DNA of 64,000 nt. It comes from Microbacterium sp. 5K110 (lineage in GTDB: Bacteria > Actinomycetota > Actinomycetes > Actinomycetales > Microbacteriaceae). Of this stretch, positions 1-11,430 are shown piece by piece. The position numbers and the translations under genes are program-made. Location: contig NZ_VBUM01000006.1 of NCBI RefSeq assembly GCF_005774735.1, forward strand, positions 1 through 64,000, in the 5' to 3' direction. Under the pieces are notes generated by a model. It did not search any database. It saw only the letters and a program-made list of their open reading frames with translations, and was not told the DNA's origin. Each line of letters opens with the position of its first letter. Positions within the stretch are counted from its first letter, which is position 1.

Positions 1-75
1 GGTCAGGGCGAGGGCCGCGAGCGCGAGCAGGAGAGTGGAGCGCGTGAGGATCTTCACTCGTCGATCGTCTCGCAT
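1..75 (-). CDS. Partial secreted or membrane protein (N-terminus only)
   Basis: Only the first 25 codons lie in the window, so the function cannot be read. Reading leftward from an ATG at 75 gives a short charged start followed by a hydrophobic run ending LLLALAALALT, which looks like a signal peptide or first membrane helix. A GTG seven codons in (position 57) is an equally plausible start and gives a more typical signal peptide beginning VKILTRS. It lies 61 bases downstream of the LCP gene on the same strand and may share its transcript. No clear ribosome binding site decides the start. Confidence 0.5.
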   Translation of the reverse strand, partial: MRDDRRVKILTRSTLLLALAALALT

Positions 76-136
76 GCGCCGCGCGTCCGTGGCGAAGCGG
101 TCCGGGGTTGACGCCCTCGCGAGGCGGGATGCCGGA

Positions 137-1389
137 TCAGCCGTTGCCGGCCGAGCAGGTGGCCTGGGTGGCCTTCGAGCCGTTGACGTTGCTCGGCAGC
201 TCGACGACGTCCGGCCCGGCCGTCGCGTCCGTGGCATCCGGGGCCGGGGTGGTCTCGACGGGCGCCGACTCGGTCGGGGCGGGTGCCGACGGGTCGGCGA
301 TCACGCCGCCGTTGGATCCGGCCTCACCGGTGAGCGCGAGCGGCGCGTTGCGCGCGAGCGCATCCCACAGCACGGCGGCGGAGGCCTCGTCGGGCACGAC
401 GCGGTTGGGGTCGTCGGGGTCGTCGAGGACGGGGAACTGCACGAACGTGATGTCGTCGAACGGGACGTCCTTCAGCGTGTAGGCCAGCTGAGCGATGCGG
501 ATCGGGTCGGCCAGGCTCTCGCTGGGCGTGATGTTGTTCACCGCGGTGTTGGCCAAGCCGATGAGCGTGCCGGGGTTGGAGAGCACCTCGTCGCTGCGGA
601 GCTTGTTCACCAAGCGCGACAGGTACTGCTGCTGGTTGCCGATGCGGGCGAGGTCGCTTCCGTCGCCGATGCCCTTGCGCGTGCGCAGGAACGCGAGAGC
701 GTCGTAGCCGGTCACCACGCGCGGACCCGGCTCCCAGTCGATGCCCGCGTCGGGGTCGTCGATGCCCTCACCGCCGATGCACACTTCGACGCCACCGATC
801 GCGTCGGTGATGTTCACGACGTTGCCGAAGCTGACCTTCGCGGCGAAGGGGATGCTCTGCCCGCTGAGCTCGGACACGGTATCGGCCACGCACGTCAGGC
901 CGCCGTACTCGTACGCTCTGTTGATCGGGGCCTTGAACGTGCCGCCGAACACCGATCCGTCCGGGGCGGTGCACTCGGGGATCGTCAGCTGAAGATCGCG
1001 GGGGAAGGACACGACCGTGACCCGGCGGGGGTTGGTCGAGACGTGGACGAGCATGTTGACGTCGTTGCGCGTGCCCTCGTTCTCGGGGTCGGAGCAGCGC
1101 GCCCCGAAGGCCTCTCGCACTTGGTCGTCGCACTCGTCGGTGCCGACGACCAGCACCGCGAAGGAATCCGCGTAGGCGCTCAGCGCCGGTGGCTGCGCCG
1201 GGGCGTCCTTGAGGGGCACGGCCGCCTCCTGCAGCCGCTGCGTCAGCGACCAGGCGTAGAAGCCGCCGACGGCGACGGCGGCCACGACGACGACCGTCAC
1301 GACGATGGCGAGCGCCTTGGCTCCGCGTCGCCAGCCCGAGGTCGGCTGACGGCGCGCGTGCTGGGCCGGGGGCTGCGTCATCCGGGTAG

Positions 1390-1393
<4 letters not shown>
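137..1393 (-). CDS. LytR-CpsA-Psr (LCP) family cell wall glycopolymer ligase
   Basis: LCP enzymes transfer undecaprenyl-linked glycopolymers onto peptidoglycan outside the membrane. The 418-residue product has a short basic cytoplasmic start, one membrane helix (about residues 27-49) and an extracytoplasmic LCP domain. Visible family motifs are VGTD, the RND after it, SFPRD, and the arginine/aspartate stretch RTRKGIGDGSDLARIGNQQQ. The C-terminal 60 residues are Pro/Thr/Ala-rich and probably disordered. I chose a TTG start at 1393 because GGGAGG stands six bases before it; the next candidate, ATG at 1381, has no such site. The TTG overlaps the stop codon of the degraded ORF upstream (TTGA). 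Confidence 0.85.
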
Positions 1394-4447
<3,054 letters not shown>

Positions 4448-4520
4448 GGACCCGTCTGCTCTGGCCGACCCGCCCGTCCTCGGCCAGGATGTGGGATACC
4501 CGACGCTCGAGGAGGAGCCC

Positions 4521-5612
4521 ATGTCCGCGCACGCCATTCCCGACACTCCAGAGATCCGCGCCCGGATGGATGCCGCCCAGGGCGAGGGGATGGCCGCCCT
4601 CGGCCTCCACGGCGCCGTGGTCGAACCGTGGGAGGACGGCTATCGCGCCGCGGCGGCCGCCGACTCGACGTTCGAGTGGTGGTACTTCGACTGTCAGTTC
4701 GACGACGGCTCGACCCTGGTCGTGACGTTCTCGAACAAGCCCCACACCGATCCCGGCGGCCCGCTCGCGCCGACGGTGCTCGTGATCCGCCAGCACGCCG
4801 ACGGAACGCGGACGCACGTGGAGCCCGTCTTCCCGGCTGAGACGTTCTCGGCGGCCACGGAGGGCTGCGACGTCCGCATCGGCTCGAACACCGTCGTGGG
4901 CGACCTCGACACCTATCGCCTGCACCTCGATGTCGAGGGACTGTCCGCCGAGGTCACGATCCGGCGTGCCGCACCCTCCTGGCGGCCGGGCGCGGGGATC
5001 ACGTTCTTCGACGCCGCGAAGTCGCACTACCTCGCGTGGGTCGTCCCGGTGCCGTACGGCACCGTGGAGGCGACGATCACGGAGGGCGTCGAGACCGTGA
5101 CCCTCGCGGGCACGGCTTACCACGATCACAACTGGGGCAACCACCTCATGGGGTCGTTCCTCGACCACTGGTTCTGGGGTCGGGCACACATCGGCGACTA
5201 CACGCTGGTGTACGTCCAGATGACCACGAAGGGTCTGTTCGGGCTGGGGCAGATCCAGATCCCGACGTTCTACCTCGCGCGCGGCGAAGAGACCCTCACC
5301 GACGATCTGCTTCCCCTGCGTCTGTCCACGAGCGGCGAGGTCGACGGTCCGGGACAGCAGACGTACCCTACGCGCCTCGAATGGACGTGGGAGCGCGGCG
5401 ACGACCGGATCTCCTTCACGGTGACCGAGCCTCGGCTCATCGAGGCGCTCGACATGCGCCCGCATCGCACGCCGCTCTCCGCGGTGCTGCACGCCGGCGA
5501 GCACCCGGAGTACTACGACTTCACCGCCGACGCCGAACTCGACATCCGCCTCGGCGGCCTCGCCGATCACGTCCGCGGTCGCACCCTCTACGAGAAGATG
5601 ATGTTCCGCTGA
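4521..5612 (+). CDS. CrtC-like lipocalin-fold protein (hydroxyneurosporene synthase family)
   Basis: A 363-residue soluble protein resembling the CrtC/AttH-type double lipocalin family. CrtC hydrates carotenoids, but many homologs have no known reaction. Visible hallmarks are FEWWYFDCQFDDGS near residue 54, the HDHNWGNH stretch near residue 198 and WFWGRAHIGDYTLVYVQ just after, which are typical of this fold. No signal peptide is present. A strong ribosome binding site (GAGGAGGAG) precedes the ATG. No carotenoid genes are nearby, so a carotenoid hydratase role is not supported by context. It is monocistronic by position, with a hairpin right after it. Confidence 0.75.
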   Translation: MSAHAIPDTPEIRARMDAAQGEGMAALGLHGAVVEPWEDGYRAAAAADSTFEWWYFDCQFDDGSTLVVTFSNKPHTDPGGPLAPTVLVIRQHADGTRTHVEPVFPAETFSAATEGCDVRIGSNTVVGDLDTYRLHLDVEGLSAEVTIRRAAPSWRPGAGITFFDAAKSHYLAWVVPVPYGTVEATITEGVETVTLAGTAYHDHNWGNHLMGSFLDHWFWGRAHIGDYTLVYVQMTTKGLFGLGQIQIPTFYLARGEETLTDDLLPLRLSTSGEVDGPGQQTYPTRLEWTWERGDDRISFTVTEPRLIEALDMRPHRTPLSAVLHAGEHPEYYDFTADAELDIRLGGLADHVRGRTLYEKMMFR

Positions 5613-5626
5613 GCCGGGGCCCGGGG

Positions 5627-5645
5627 GCGCGTCCCTTCGACGCGC
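5627..5645. terminator. Hairpin between convergent genes
   Basis: Perfect 7-bp stem GCGCGTC / GACGCGC with a five-base loop, lying between the convergent CrtC-like and AAA ATPase genes. There is no T-run on either strand, so it is a weak or Rho-assisted bidirectional terminator at best. Confidence 0.45.
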
Positions 5646-5651
5646 GCTCCG

Positions 5652-6413
5652 TCAGTCCAGGAGGTGCCGCAGGTATCGGCCGGGCGAGTCGAGGAACCCC
5701 CGGTGCAGTCGCACGATCTCCAGGTCTTCCCACGCGCTCTCGCGGATGCCCCACTCGCCGAGCTCGAGGATGGTCGCGCCGGGGAGGGCCGCGAGCACGG
5801 GGGAGTGCGTCGCGCAGATCACCTGGGTACCCCGGGAGCGCATGCGGTCGAGGGAGGCCAACCACCGCAGGGTCGACGAGAACGACAGGGCCGCCTCGGG
5901 CTCGTCGAGGCACGCCAGACCGGCGACGTAGTGCGGGTGGTCGAGCGCCTCGTCGAGCAGGGCGTTGAAGGACTCCCCGTGGCTCATCGGATGCAGGCTC
6001 GGCGGGGCATCAGGCAGATCGTCGCGCCACGAGTAGTAGCCGTGCATGGTCTCGGCGCGCAGGAAGAACCCGAAGCGGGGAGCGCGGGGGCTCCGCTCCA
6101 GCCGCAGCCACTCGCCGAGCGGGCTCTCGGTGCGGCGGGTCTGCCCGCCCCCGTTCGTCGACCCGCCCTCGGCGGGCAGACCGTAGGCCTCCGCGATGCC
6201 CTCGATGAGCGTCGACTTGCCCGAGCCGTTCTCACCGACGAGGAACGTCACGCCCGGGCCGAACTCCCAGCCGTCGCGGTCCGCGACCTCGAGGAACTGC
6301 GCGACGGCGGGGATCGCGGCGGGCCACGCCCGGGGATCGACCGCGGCGTCGTCGAACAGGCGCACCCGCTGGACCGGCCGCGGGTCATGCAGCCACTCGT
6401 CGCCGCGGCTCAC
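5652..6413 (-). CDS. AAA/ABC-type ATPase
   Basis: A 253-residue stand-alone ATPase of the AAA_21/AAA_23 type (SMC/ABC-like head without coiled coil). The Walker A is VGENGSGKST near residue 60, the signature-like stretch is MSHGESFNALL, Walker B is AGLACLDEPEAALS and the switch histidine lies in VICATHSPVLAALPG. It lacks membrane segments and a nuclease domain, so it is not a complete transporter or OLD-type defence protein. The role is unknown. It starts four bases after the stop of the mannosyltransferase gene on the same strand, so it is probably translated from that transcript. Confidence 0.8.
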   Translation of the reverse strand: MSRGDEWLHDPRPVQRVRLFDDAAVDPRAWPAAIPAVAQFLEVADRDGWEFGPGVTFLVGENGSGKSTLIEGIAEAYGLPAEGGSTNGGGQTRRTESPLGEWLRLERSPRAPRFGFFLRAETMHGYYSWRDDLPDAPPSLHPMSHGESFNALLDEALDHPHYVAGLACLDEPEAALSFSSTLRWLASLDRMRSRGTQVICATHSPVLAALPGATILELGEWGIRESAWEDLEIVRLHRGFLDSPGRYLRHLLD

Positions 6414-6417
6414 GATG

Positions 6418-7983
6418 TCAGATCCAGCTCGGCAGCCAGTTGTGCAGGCGCCAGAACTCGTAGGGCACCGGGAGCGCCGTCCAGACCGGGTACCAGAAGG
6501 CCGAGAGCAGCACGCACAGCGCGAGGAACACCACGACCCACGCCTGACCGCTGGCGCGTGTCATCGACCCCGGCCCGCGGGCGATGTCGCGCAGCGCGAA
6601 TGCCAGGGCCAGCACGAGGAAGGGCACCATCGCCACCGTGTAGAACTGGAAGATCGTGCGCTCGGGGTACAGCAGCCACGGCACATAGGTCGCCGCGAGC
6701 CCCGTCAGCACGAGCGCGTAGCGTCCGTCACGGAAGAGCACGAAGCGCACGAGCAGGTACACCGACGCGGCGATGCCGGCCCACCACAGCAGCGGGTTGT
6801 CGATGCTCGAGATCGCCTCGGTGCAGCCGCCGGGGAGCTGGCATCCGTTCTGCCCGACCGTGTCCTGGTGCCAGTACATCGAGGTGGGCCGAACGAGAAG
6901 CGGCCACTGCCACGCGGGGCTCGCGTAACTGTGCGGCGTCGCGAGCCCGACGTGGAAGGTGTACATCGCCTCGTGGTAGGCCCAGAGGTTCTGCAGCGGC
7001 AGCGGCACCCACGCCCAGAATCCCTCGGCCGGCATCGTGTCGAGGGCATGCCGCGAGTAGCCGCCGTCGGTGAACAGCCACCCCGACCAGCTCGTCAGAT
7101 AGACCACCGCGGAGATCGGGACGAGCAGCACGAACGACACGAGCCCCTGGCGGACGGCATCCATGGGCCACTGCGTGACGCCCGCGCGGCGGCGGGCCAG
7201 GGCATCCGAGACGACGACGTACACGCCGATCGCGGCGATGACGTAGAGCCCCGACCACTTCACGGCGGTCGCCGCGCCCGCCGCGGCCCCGGCCGCCACG
7301 AGCCACGGCCGGTTCCAGAACACCGGGCCCCACGTCGCGCCCACCGCCTGGCGGGAGGCCCAGCGGTCGAGCGCGCGACGCCGATCGAGCGCCACGAACC
7401 ACAGGGCGAGCACGATGAAGAACGTCAGGAAGACATCGAGCAGCGCCACGCGGCTCAGCACGATCCCGAGTCCGTCGATGGCCATGAGCCCGGATGCCAC
7501 GGAGGCGAAGACGATCGATCCGGTCAGCGTCCGCGCGAAGAGGTACACCGCGAGGACCGTGGCCGTGCCGAACACGACCGCGGCGATCCGCCAGCCGGTC
7601 GCCGTGTCCGCGCCGAAGACGGCCATGCCCGCCCCGATGAACACGCGGCCGAGCGGGGGATGCACCACGTAGCTGCCGACGCCGGTGAAGAAACCGGTGT
7701 CGCCGGCGGCGAAGCGTTCGTCCGCGCCCTCGGGCCACGTCGACGGGAAGCCGAGCACCCACTGGCTCCACGAGTCCTTGACGTAGTACGTCTCGTCGAA
7801 GATCAGCTGGTGCGGGTCGCCGAGGTTGACCACGCGCACGACGAAGGCGAACACCGTGATCAGCGCGGGAGCCAGCCAGCGCCACACCCGCAGGCCGCCG
7901 GGACTCTCCAGCAGTGCTTCGCGCCAGCGGTCGAGGCGCGTCGCCGGCTCCGCGGTCGTAGCGGGCGGCAGGACGGCACTCAC
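6418..7983 (-). CDS. Protein O-mannosyltransferase (PMT family)
   Basis: Integral membrane glycosyltransferase that moves mannose from polyprenyl phosphate to Ser/Thr of exported proteins on the outer face of the membrane. The 521-residue product has about ten hydrophobic helices. The first external loop carries the acidic family motif near LIFDETYYVKDSW; its DE pair is the usual catalytic site. The GTG at 7983 is chosen because TATGCT stands six bases before it, giving a leaderless start; longer upstream frames run into rsmI. The short C-terminal stretch PYEFWRLHNWLPSW is typical of actinobacterial Pmt proteins. Confidence 0.88.
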   Translation of the reverse strand: MSAVLPPATTAEPATRLDRWREALLESPGGLRVWRWLAPALITVFAFVVRVVNLGDPHQLIFDETYYVKDSWSQWVLGFPSTWPEGADERFAAGDTGFFTGVGSYVVHPPLGRVFIGAGMAVFGADTATGWRIAAVVFGTATVLAVYLFARTLTGSIVFASVASGLMAIDGLGIVLSRVALLDVFLTFFIVLALWFVALDRRRALDRWASRQAVGATWGPVFWNRPWLVAAGAAAGAATAVKWSGLYVIAAIGVYVVVSDALARRRAGVTQWPMDAVRQGLVSFVLLVPISAVVYLTSWSGWLFTDGGYSRHALDTMPAEGFWAWVPLPLQNLWAYHEAMYTFHVGLATPHSYASPAWQWPLLVRPTSMYWHQDTVGQNGCQLPGGCTEAISSIDNPLLWWAGIAASVYLLVRFVLFRDGRYALVLTGLAATYVPWLLYPERTIFQFYTVAMVPFLVLALAFALRDIARGPGSMTRASGQAWVVVFLALCVLLSAFWYPVWTALPVPYEFWRLHNWLPSWI

Positions 7984-7989
7984 GCCCCC

Positions 7990-7999
7990 AGCATAAGGT
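7990..7999. promoter_or_regulatory. Overlapping divergent -10 elements for the PMT gene and rsmI
   Basis: The 22 bases between the two starts hold TAAGGT (7994-7999) six bases before the rsmI GTG, and on the other strand TATGCT (7995-7990) six bases before the PMT GTG. The two -10 boxes share two base pairs. The -35 region of each promoter must lie inside the opposite gene. Confidence 0.6.
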
Positions 8000-8005
8000 G
8001 GGGCG

Positions 8006-8824
8006 GTGATCATCCTCGCGGCGACCCCCATCGGCAACCTGGGTGATGCGTCTCGTCGCCTGGTCGAGGCCCTCGAGAACGCGAGCGTCATCGCCGCCGA
8101 GGACACCCGCACGACGCAGCGCCTGCTCGCGGGTCTCGGCGTGAGCAATCGGCCCCGTCTGCTGGCCCTGCACGACCACAACGAGAAGGAACGCGCCGCC
8201 GAGCTGGTGGAGCTGGCCCGCGAGGACGACCTGCTCGTCCTGAGCGACGCCGGCATGCCCACCGTGAGCGACCCCGGCTACGGTCTGGTCGCCGCGGCCG
8301 CCGCCGCGGGCGTCACCGTCACGGTCCTTCCGGGACCGAGCGCCGTGGTCGCGGCCCTCGCGGTCTCGGGGCTGCCGACCGACCGTTTCGCTTTCGAGGG
8401 GTTCCCTCGCCGCAAGCCCGGCGACCGCCGCAAGGCCTTCGCACAGCTGGCGTCGGAGGAGCGGACCCTCGTCTTCTTCGAGTCGCCCTCGCGGCTGGCA
8501 TCCACCCTCGACGACATGGCGACCGCCTTCGGCGCCGATCGCCCTGCCGCCATCTGCCGCGAGCTGACCAAGCTGTACGAAGAGGTGAAGCGCGGCACTC
8601 TGGCCGAGCTCGCCGCCTGGGCGGCCGAGGGCGTGCGGGGCGAGATCGCGATCGTCGTCGGCGGGGCAACCGCACGCGAGGTGGCGTTCCCGGATGCCGT
8701 GACCCAGGTGCTCGAACTGGTTCGCACCGGGACGCGGCTCAAGGAGGCCGCGGCCGAGGTCGCATCGCTCACGGGGCATTCCTCGCGCGAGCTGTACCAG
8801 GCGGCGCTCGCGGTCAAGGGCTGA
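8006..8824 (+). CDS. rsmI: 16S rRNA (cytidine(1402)-2'-O)-methyltransferase
   Basis: RsmI uses S-adenosylmethionine to methylate the ribose of C1402 in the 16S decoding centre. The 272-residue protein begins directly with the tetrapyrrole-methylase fold motif ATPIGNLGDASRR, followed by AAEDTRTTQRLL, LSDAGMPTVSDPGY and the glycine-rich VTVLPGPSAVVAALAVSG. FEGFPRRKPGDRRK and FFESPSRL are also typical. The length fits the family. It appears leaderless and is divergent from the PMT gene. The next gene on the strand is metG, as in many actinobacteria. Confidence 0.95.
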   Translation: MIILAATPIGNLGDASRRLVEALENASVIAAEDTRTTQRLLAGLGVSNRPRLLALHDHNEKERAAELVELAREDDLLVLSDAGMPTVSDPGYGLVAAAAAAGVTVTVLPGPSAVVAALAVSGLPTDRFAFEGFPRRKPGDRRKAFAQLASEERTLVFFESPSRLASTLDDMATAFGADRPAAICRELTKLYEEVKRGTLAELAAWAAEGVRGEIAIVVGGATAREVAFPDAVTQVLELVRTGTRLKEAAAEVASLTGHSSRELYQAALAVKG

Positions 8825-8860
8825 CGCGTCACACCGGCCGGAGGGCGGAGCCGTCCCCCG

Positions 8861-8866
8861 TAGAAT
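8861..8866 (+). promoter_or_regulatory. -10 element of metG (leaderless)
   Basis: TAGAAT is followed by six bases and then the metG GTG, so the transcript should begin at or next to the start codon. No ribosome binding site is present, which supports 8873 as the start. Confidence 0.6.
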
Positions 8867-8872
8867 CCTGGG

Positions 8873-10447
8873 GTGACTTCCGGCCGATCTTTCTACATCA
8901 CCACGCCGATCTACTACCCGAGCGACGTGCCCCACATCGGCCACGGCTACACGACCGTGGCGGTCGACGCTCTCGCGCGCTGGCACCGTCAGGCCGGTGA
9001 CGACACCTGGATGCTGACGGGCACCGACGAGCACGGCCAGAAGATGATGCGCGCCGCCGCCGCCAACGGCCACACGCCGCAGGAATGGGTCGACAAGCTC
9101 GTGGGCGAGTCGTGGTTCCCGCTGCTGAAGACGCTCGACGTCGCCAACGACGACTTCATCCGCACGAGCCAGCCGCGTCACGAGGAGCGCGTGGCCAAGT
9201 TCGTGCAGGCGCTGTACGACCGGGGCTACATCTACGCGGGCGAGTTCGAGGCGCTGTACTGCGTCGGGTGCGAGGAGTTCAAGACCGAGGCCGAGATCGT
9301 CGATGGCGAGGGCCCGTTCGAGGGGCTGAAGGTCTGCGCGATCCACTCCAAGCCGCTCGAGCTGCTGCAGGAGAAGAACTACTTCTTCAAGCTCAGCGAG
9401 TTCCAGGAGCCGCTGTTGGAGCTCTACCGCTCGGTGCCCGACTTCGTGCGCCCCGATTCGGCGCGCAACGAGGTCGTGTCGTTCGTCAAGAACGGCCTGA
9501 AGGACCTCTCGATCTCGCGATCGACCTTCGACTGGGGCATCCAGGTGCCGTGGGACGAGTCGCACGTCATCTACGTGTGGGTCGACGCGCTGCTCAACTA
9601 CGCCACGGCCATCGGTTACGGCACCGATCCCGAGGAGTTCGCCCGCCGCTGGCCCGCGTACCACGTGGTCGGCAAGGACATCCTCCGCTTCCACGCGGTG
9701 ATCTGGCCCGCGATGCTCATGGCCGCCGGCCTCGAGGTGCCCCGCGGAGTCTTCGCCCACGGCTGGCTGCTCGTCGGCGGCGAGAAGATGTCGAAGTCCA
9801 AGCTCACCGGCATCGCGCCGACCGAGATCACCGACGTCTTCGGCTCCGACGCCTACCGGTTCTACTTCCTCTCGGCGATCGCGTTCGGCCAGGACGGCTC
9901 CTTCTCGTGGGAGGACCTCTCGGCCCGCTACCAGGCCGAACTCGCCAACGGGTTCGGCAACCTGGCATCCCGCACGGTCGCGATGATCGAGCGCTACTTC
10001 GAGGGGATCGTCCCCCCGGCAGGCGCCTACACCGAGGCCGACCTGGCGATCCAGAAGACGGTGGCGGATGCCGCGACCCACGCCGACGCGGCGATGGAGC
10101 GGTTCCGCATCGACGAGGCGATCGACGCGATCTGGACGATCGTGACGGCGCTGAACGCCTACATCACCGAGAACGAGCCGTGGGCGCTCGCCAAGGACGA
10201 GACGCAGCGCGAGCGCCTCGGCACGGTGCTCTATACCGCGGCCGAGGGCCTGCGCGCCCTGGCCGTGCTGCTGTCGCCGGTCATGCCGATCGCGACCGAG
10301 AAGTTGTGGGTCGCGCTGGGTGCCGCCGAGAGCATCGGCCGTCTGCACGACCAGCCCCTCCGCGAGGCGGGGGCGTGGGGCGTGCTGCGTCCGGGCGCAT
10401 CGGTCAACGGCCTGTCGCCGCTGTTCCCGCGCGTCGAGCAGGCATGA
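8873..10447 (+). CDS. metG: Methionine--tRNA ligase
   Basis: Class I aminoacyl-tRNA synthetase that charges tRNA-Met. The HIGH signature is intact (PSDVPHIGHGYTT, near residue 18) and the KMSKS loop reads GGEKMSKSKLTG near residue 300. Cysteines at CVGCEE mark a zinc knuckle half. At 524 residues it is the short form without the C-terminal dimerising tRNA-binding domain. The anticodon-binding helical domain follows residue 350. The start is GTG, leaderless. The stop overlaps the tatD start as ATGA, so the two are translationally coupled. Confidence 0.97.
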   Translation: MTSGRSFYITTPIYYPSDVPHIGHGYTTVAVDALARWHRQAGDDTWMLTGTDEHGQKMMRAAAANGHTPQEWVDKLVGESWFPLLKTLDVANDDFIRTSQPRHEERVAKFVQALYDRGYIYAGEFEALYCVGCEEFKTEAEIVDGEGPFEGLKVCAIHSKPLELLQEKNYFFKLSEFQEPLLELYRSVPDFVRPDSARNEVVSFVKNGLKDLSISRSTFDWGIQVPWDESHVIYVWVDALLNYATAIGYGTDPEEFARRWPAYHVVGKDILRFHAVIWPAMLMAAGLEVPRGVFAHGWLLVGGEKMSKSKLTGIAPTEITDVFGSDAYRFYFLSAIAFGQDGSFSWEDLSARYQAELANGFGNLASRTVAMIERYFEGIVPPAGAYTEADLAIQKTVADAATHADAAMERFRIDEAIDAIWTIVTALNAYITENEPWALAKDETQRERLGTVLYTAAEGLRALAVLLSPVMPIATEKLWVALGAAESIGRLHDQPLREAGAWGVLRPGASVNGLSPLFPRVEQA

Positions 10448-11361
10448 GCACGCCCGTCGAGCGCCCCCGCGGCACCATCGAGGGCGGCGACCCGAGTCAG
10501 TACGTGCGCGAGCGGTCGGCGGACGGCCGCCGCGACGTGAGCTACCCGCCCGCGCCCGAGCCGCTGGGCGTCGCCGTCTACGACAACCACTGCCACCTCG
10601 AGATCGAGGACGGCGAGACCGGACTCTCTCTCGACGAACAGCTCGAGCGCGCGGTCGCGGTCGGGGTCCACGGGGTCGTTCAGGCCGGCGGCGACATCGA
10701 CTCGTCGCGCTGGTCGGCGTGGGCGGCCGAGCAGCACCCGCGCGTCCTCGCCGCCGTCGCGATCCACCCGAACGAAGCGCCGGCGTACGACGAGGCCGGG
10801 GAGCTGGATGCCGCGATCGCGGTCATCGACGAGCTCGCGGCCCAGCCGCGGGTGCGGGCGATCGGCGAGACGGGCCTGGACTTCTTCCGCACCGAGGCCG
10901 ACGGCATCCCGGCCCAGATGCGCTCCTTCGAGGCGCACATCGCCCTCGCCAAGAAGCACGGGATCGGGATGCAGATCCACGATCGCGACGCGCACGACGC
11001 GGTCCTCGAGACGCTCGAGCGCGTCGGCGCCCCCGAGCGGACGGTGTTCCACTGCTTCTCGGGCGATGTCGAGATGGCGCGGGTCGCCGCCGACCGCGGC
11101 TACTACCTCTCGTTCGCGGGCAACGTCACGTTCAAGAACGCGCAGAACCTGCGCGACGCCCTCGCCGTCACCCCGCGCGAGCGCATCCTCGTCGAGACCG
11201 ACGCGCCGTTCCTCACGCCCACGCCCTTCCGCGGTCGCCCGAATGCGCCGTACCTGATCCCGGTGACGCTGCGCTTCCTCGCCGCCGAGCTCGGGACGGA
11301 TGCCGATGAGCTCGCGGCGCAGGTCGCGGCGAACACGCTCGAGGTCTACGGGGAGTTCTGA
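10444..11361 (+). CDS. tatD: TatD family metal-dependent DNase
   Basis: Cytoplasmic TIM-barrel hydrolase of the TatD/YcfH family, which removes nucleotides from DNA 3' ends. The first metal site is DNHCHLEIEDG near residue 48; further ligands are seen in GETGLDFFR, MQIHDRDAHD, VFHCFSG and ETDAPFLTP. A 40-residue polar extension precedes the barrel, longer than in E. coli TatD. ATG at 10444 overlaps the metG stop by four bases. The metG-tatD-rsmA order is common in actinobacteria; here an inverted MFS gene has been placed between tatD and rsmA. Confidence 0.92.
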   Translation: MSTPVERPRGTIEGGDPSQYVRERSADGRRDVSYPPAPEPLGVAVYDNHCHLEIEDGETGLSLDEQLERAVAVGVHGVVQAGGDIDSSRWSAWAAEQHPRVLAAVAIHPNEAPAYDEAGELDAAIAVIDELAAQPRVRAIGETGLDFFRTEADGIPAQMRSFEAHIALAKKHGIGMQIHDRDAHDAVLETLERVGAPERTVFHCFSGDVEMARVAADRGYYLSFAGNVTFKNAQNLRDALAVTPRERILVETDAPFLTPTPFRGRPNAPYLIPVTLRFLAAELGTDADELAAQVAANTLEVYGEF

Positions 11362-11365
11362 TCCG

Positions 11366-11421
11366 CGCCTCACGATCGACGGCCGGCCTCCCGCGGGAGG
11401 CCGGCCGTCGATCGTGAGGCG
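11366..11421. terminator. 56-bp perfect palindrome between convergent genes
   Basis: Two 28-base halves are exact reverse complements with no loop, centred on CCCGCGGG at 11393/11394. It starts four bases after the tatD stop and ends nine bases before the MFS stop. It probably ends transcription in both directions, although there is no T-run. Confidence 0.65.
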
Positions 11422-11430
11422 GAGCGGGTG

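Noticed and set aside
8825-8872. T-box or riboswitch before metG
   Set aside because: Only 48 bases separate it from rsmI and the -10 box lies six bases before the start codon, leaving no leader.
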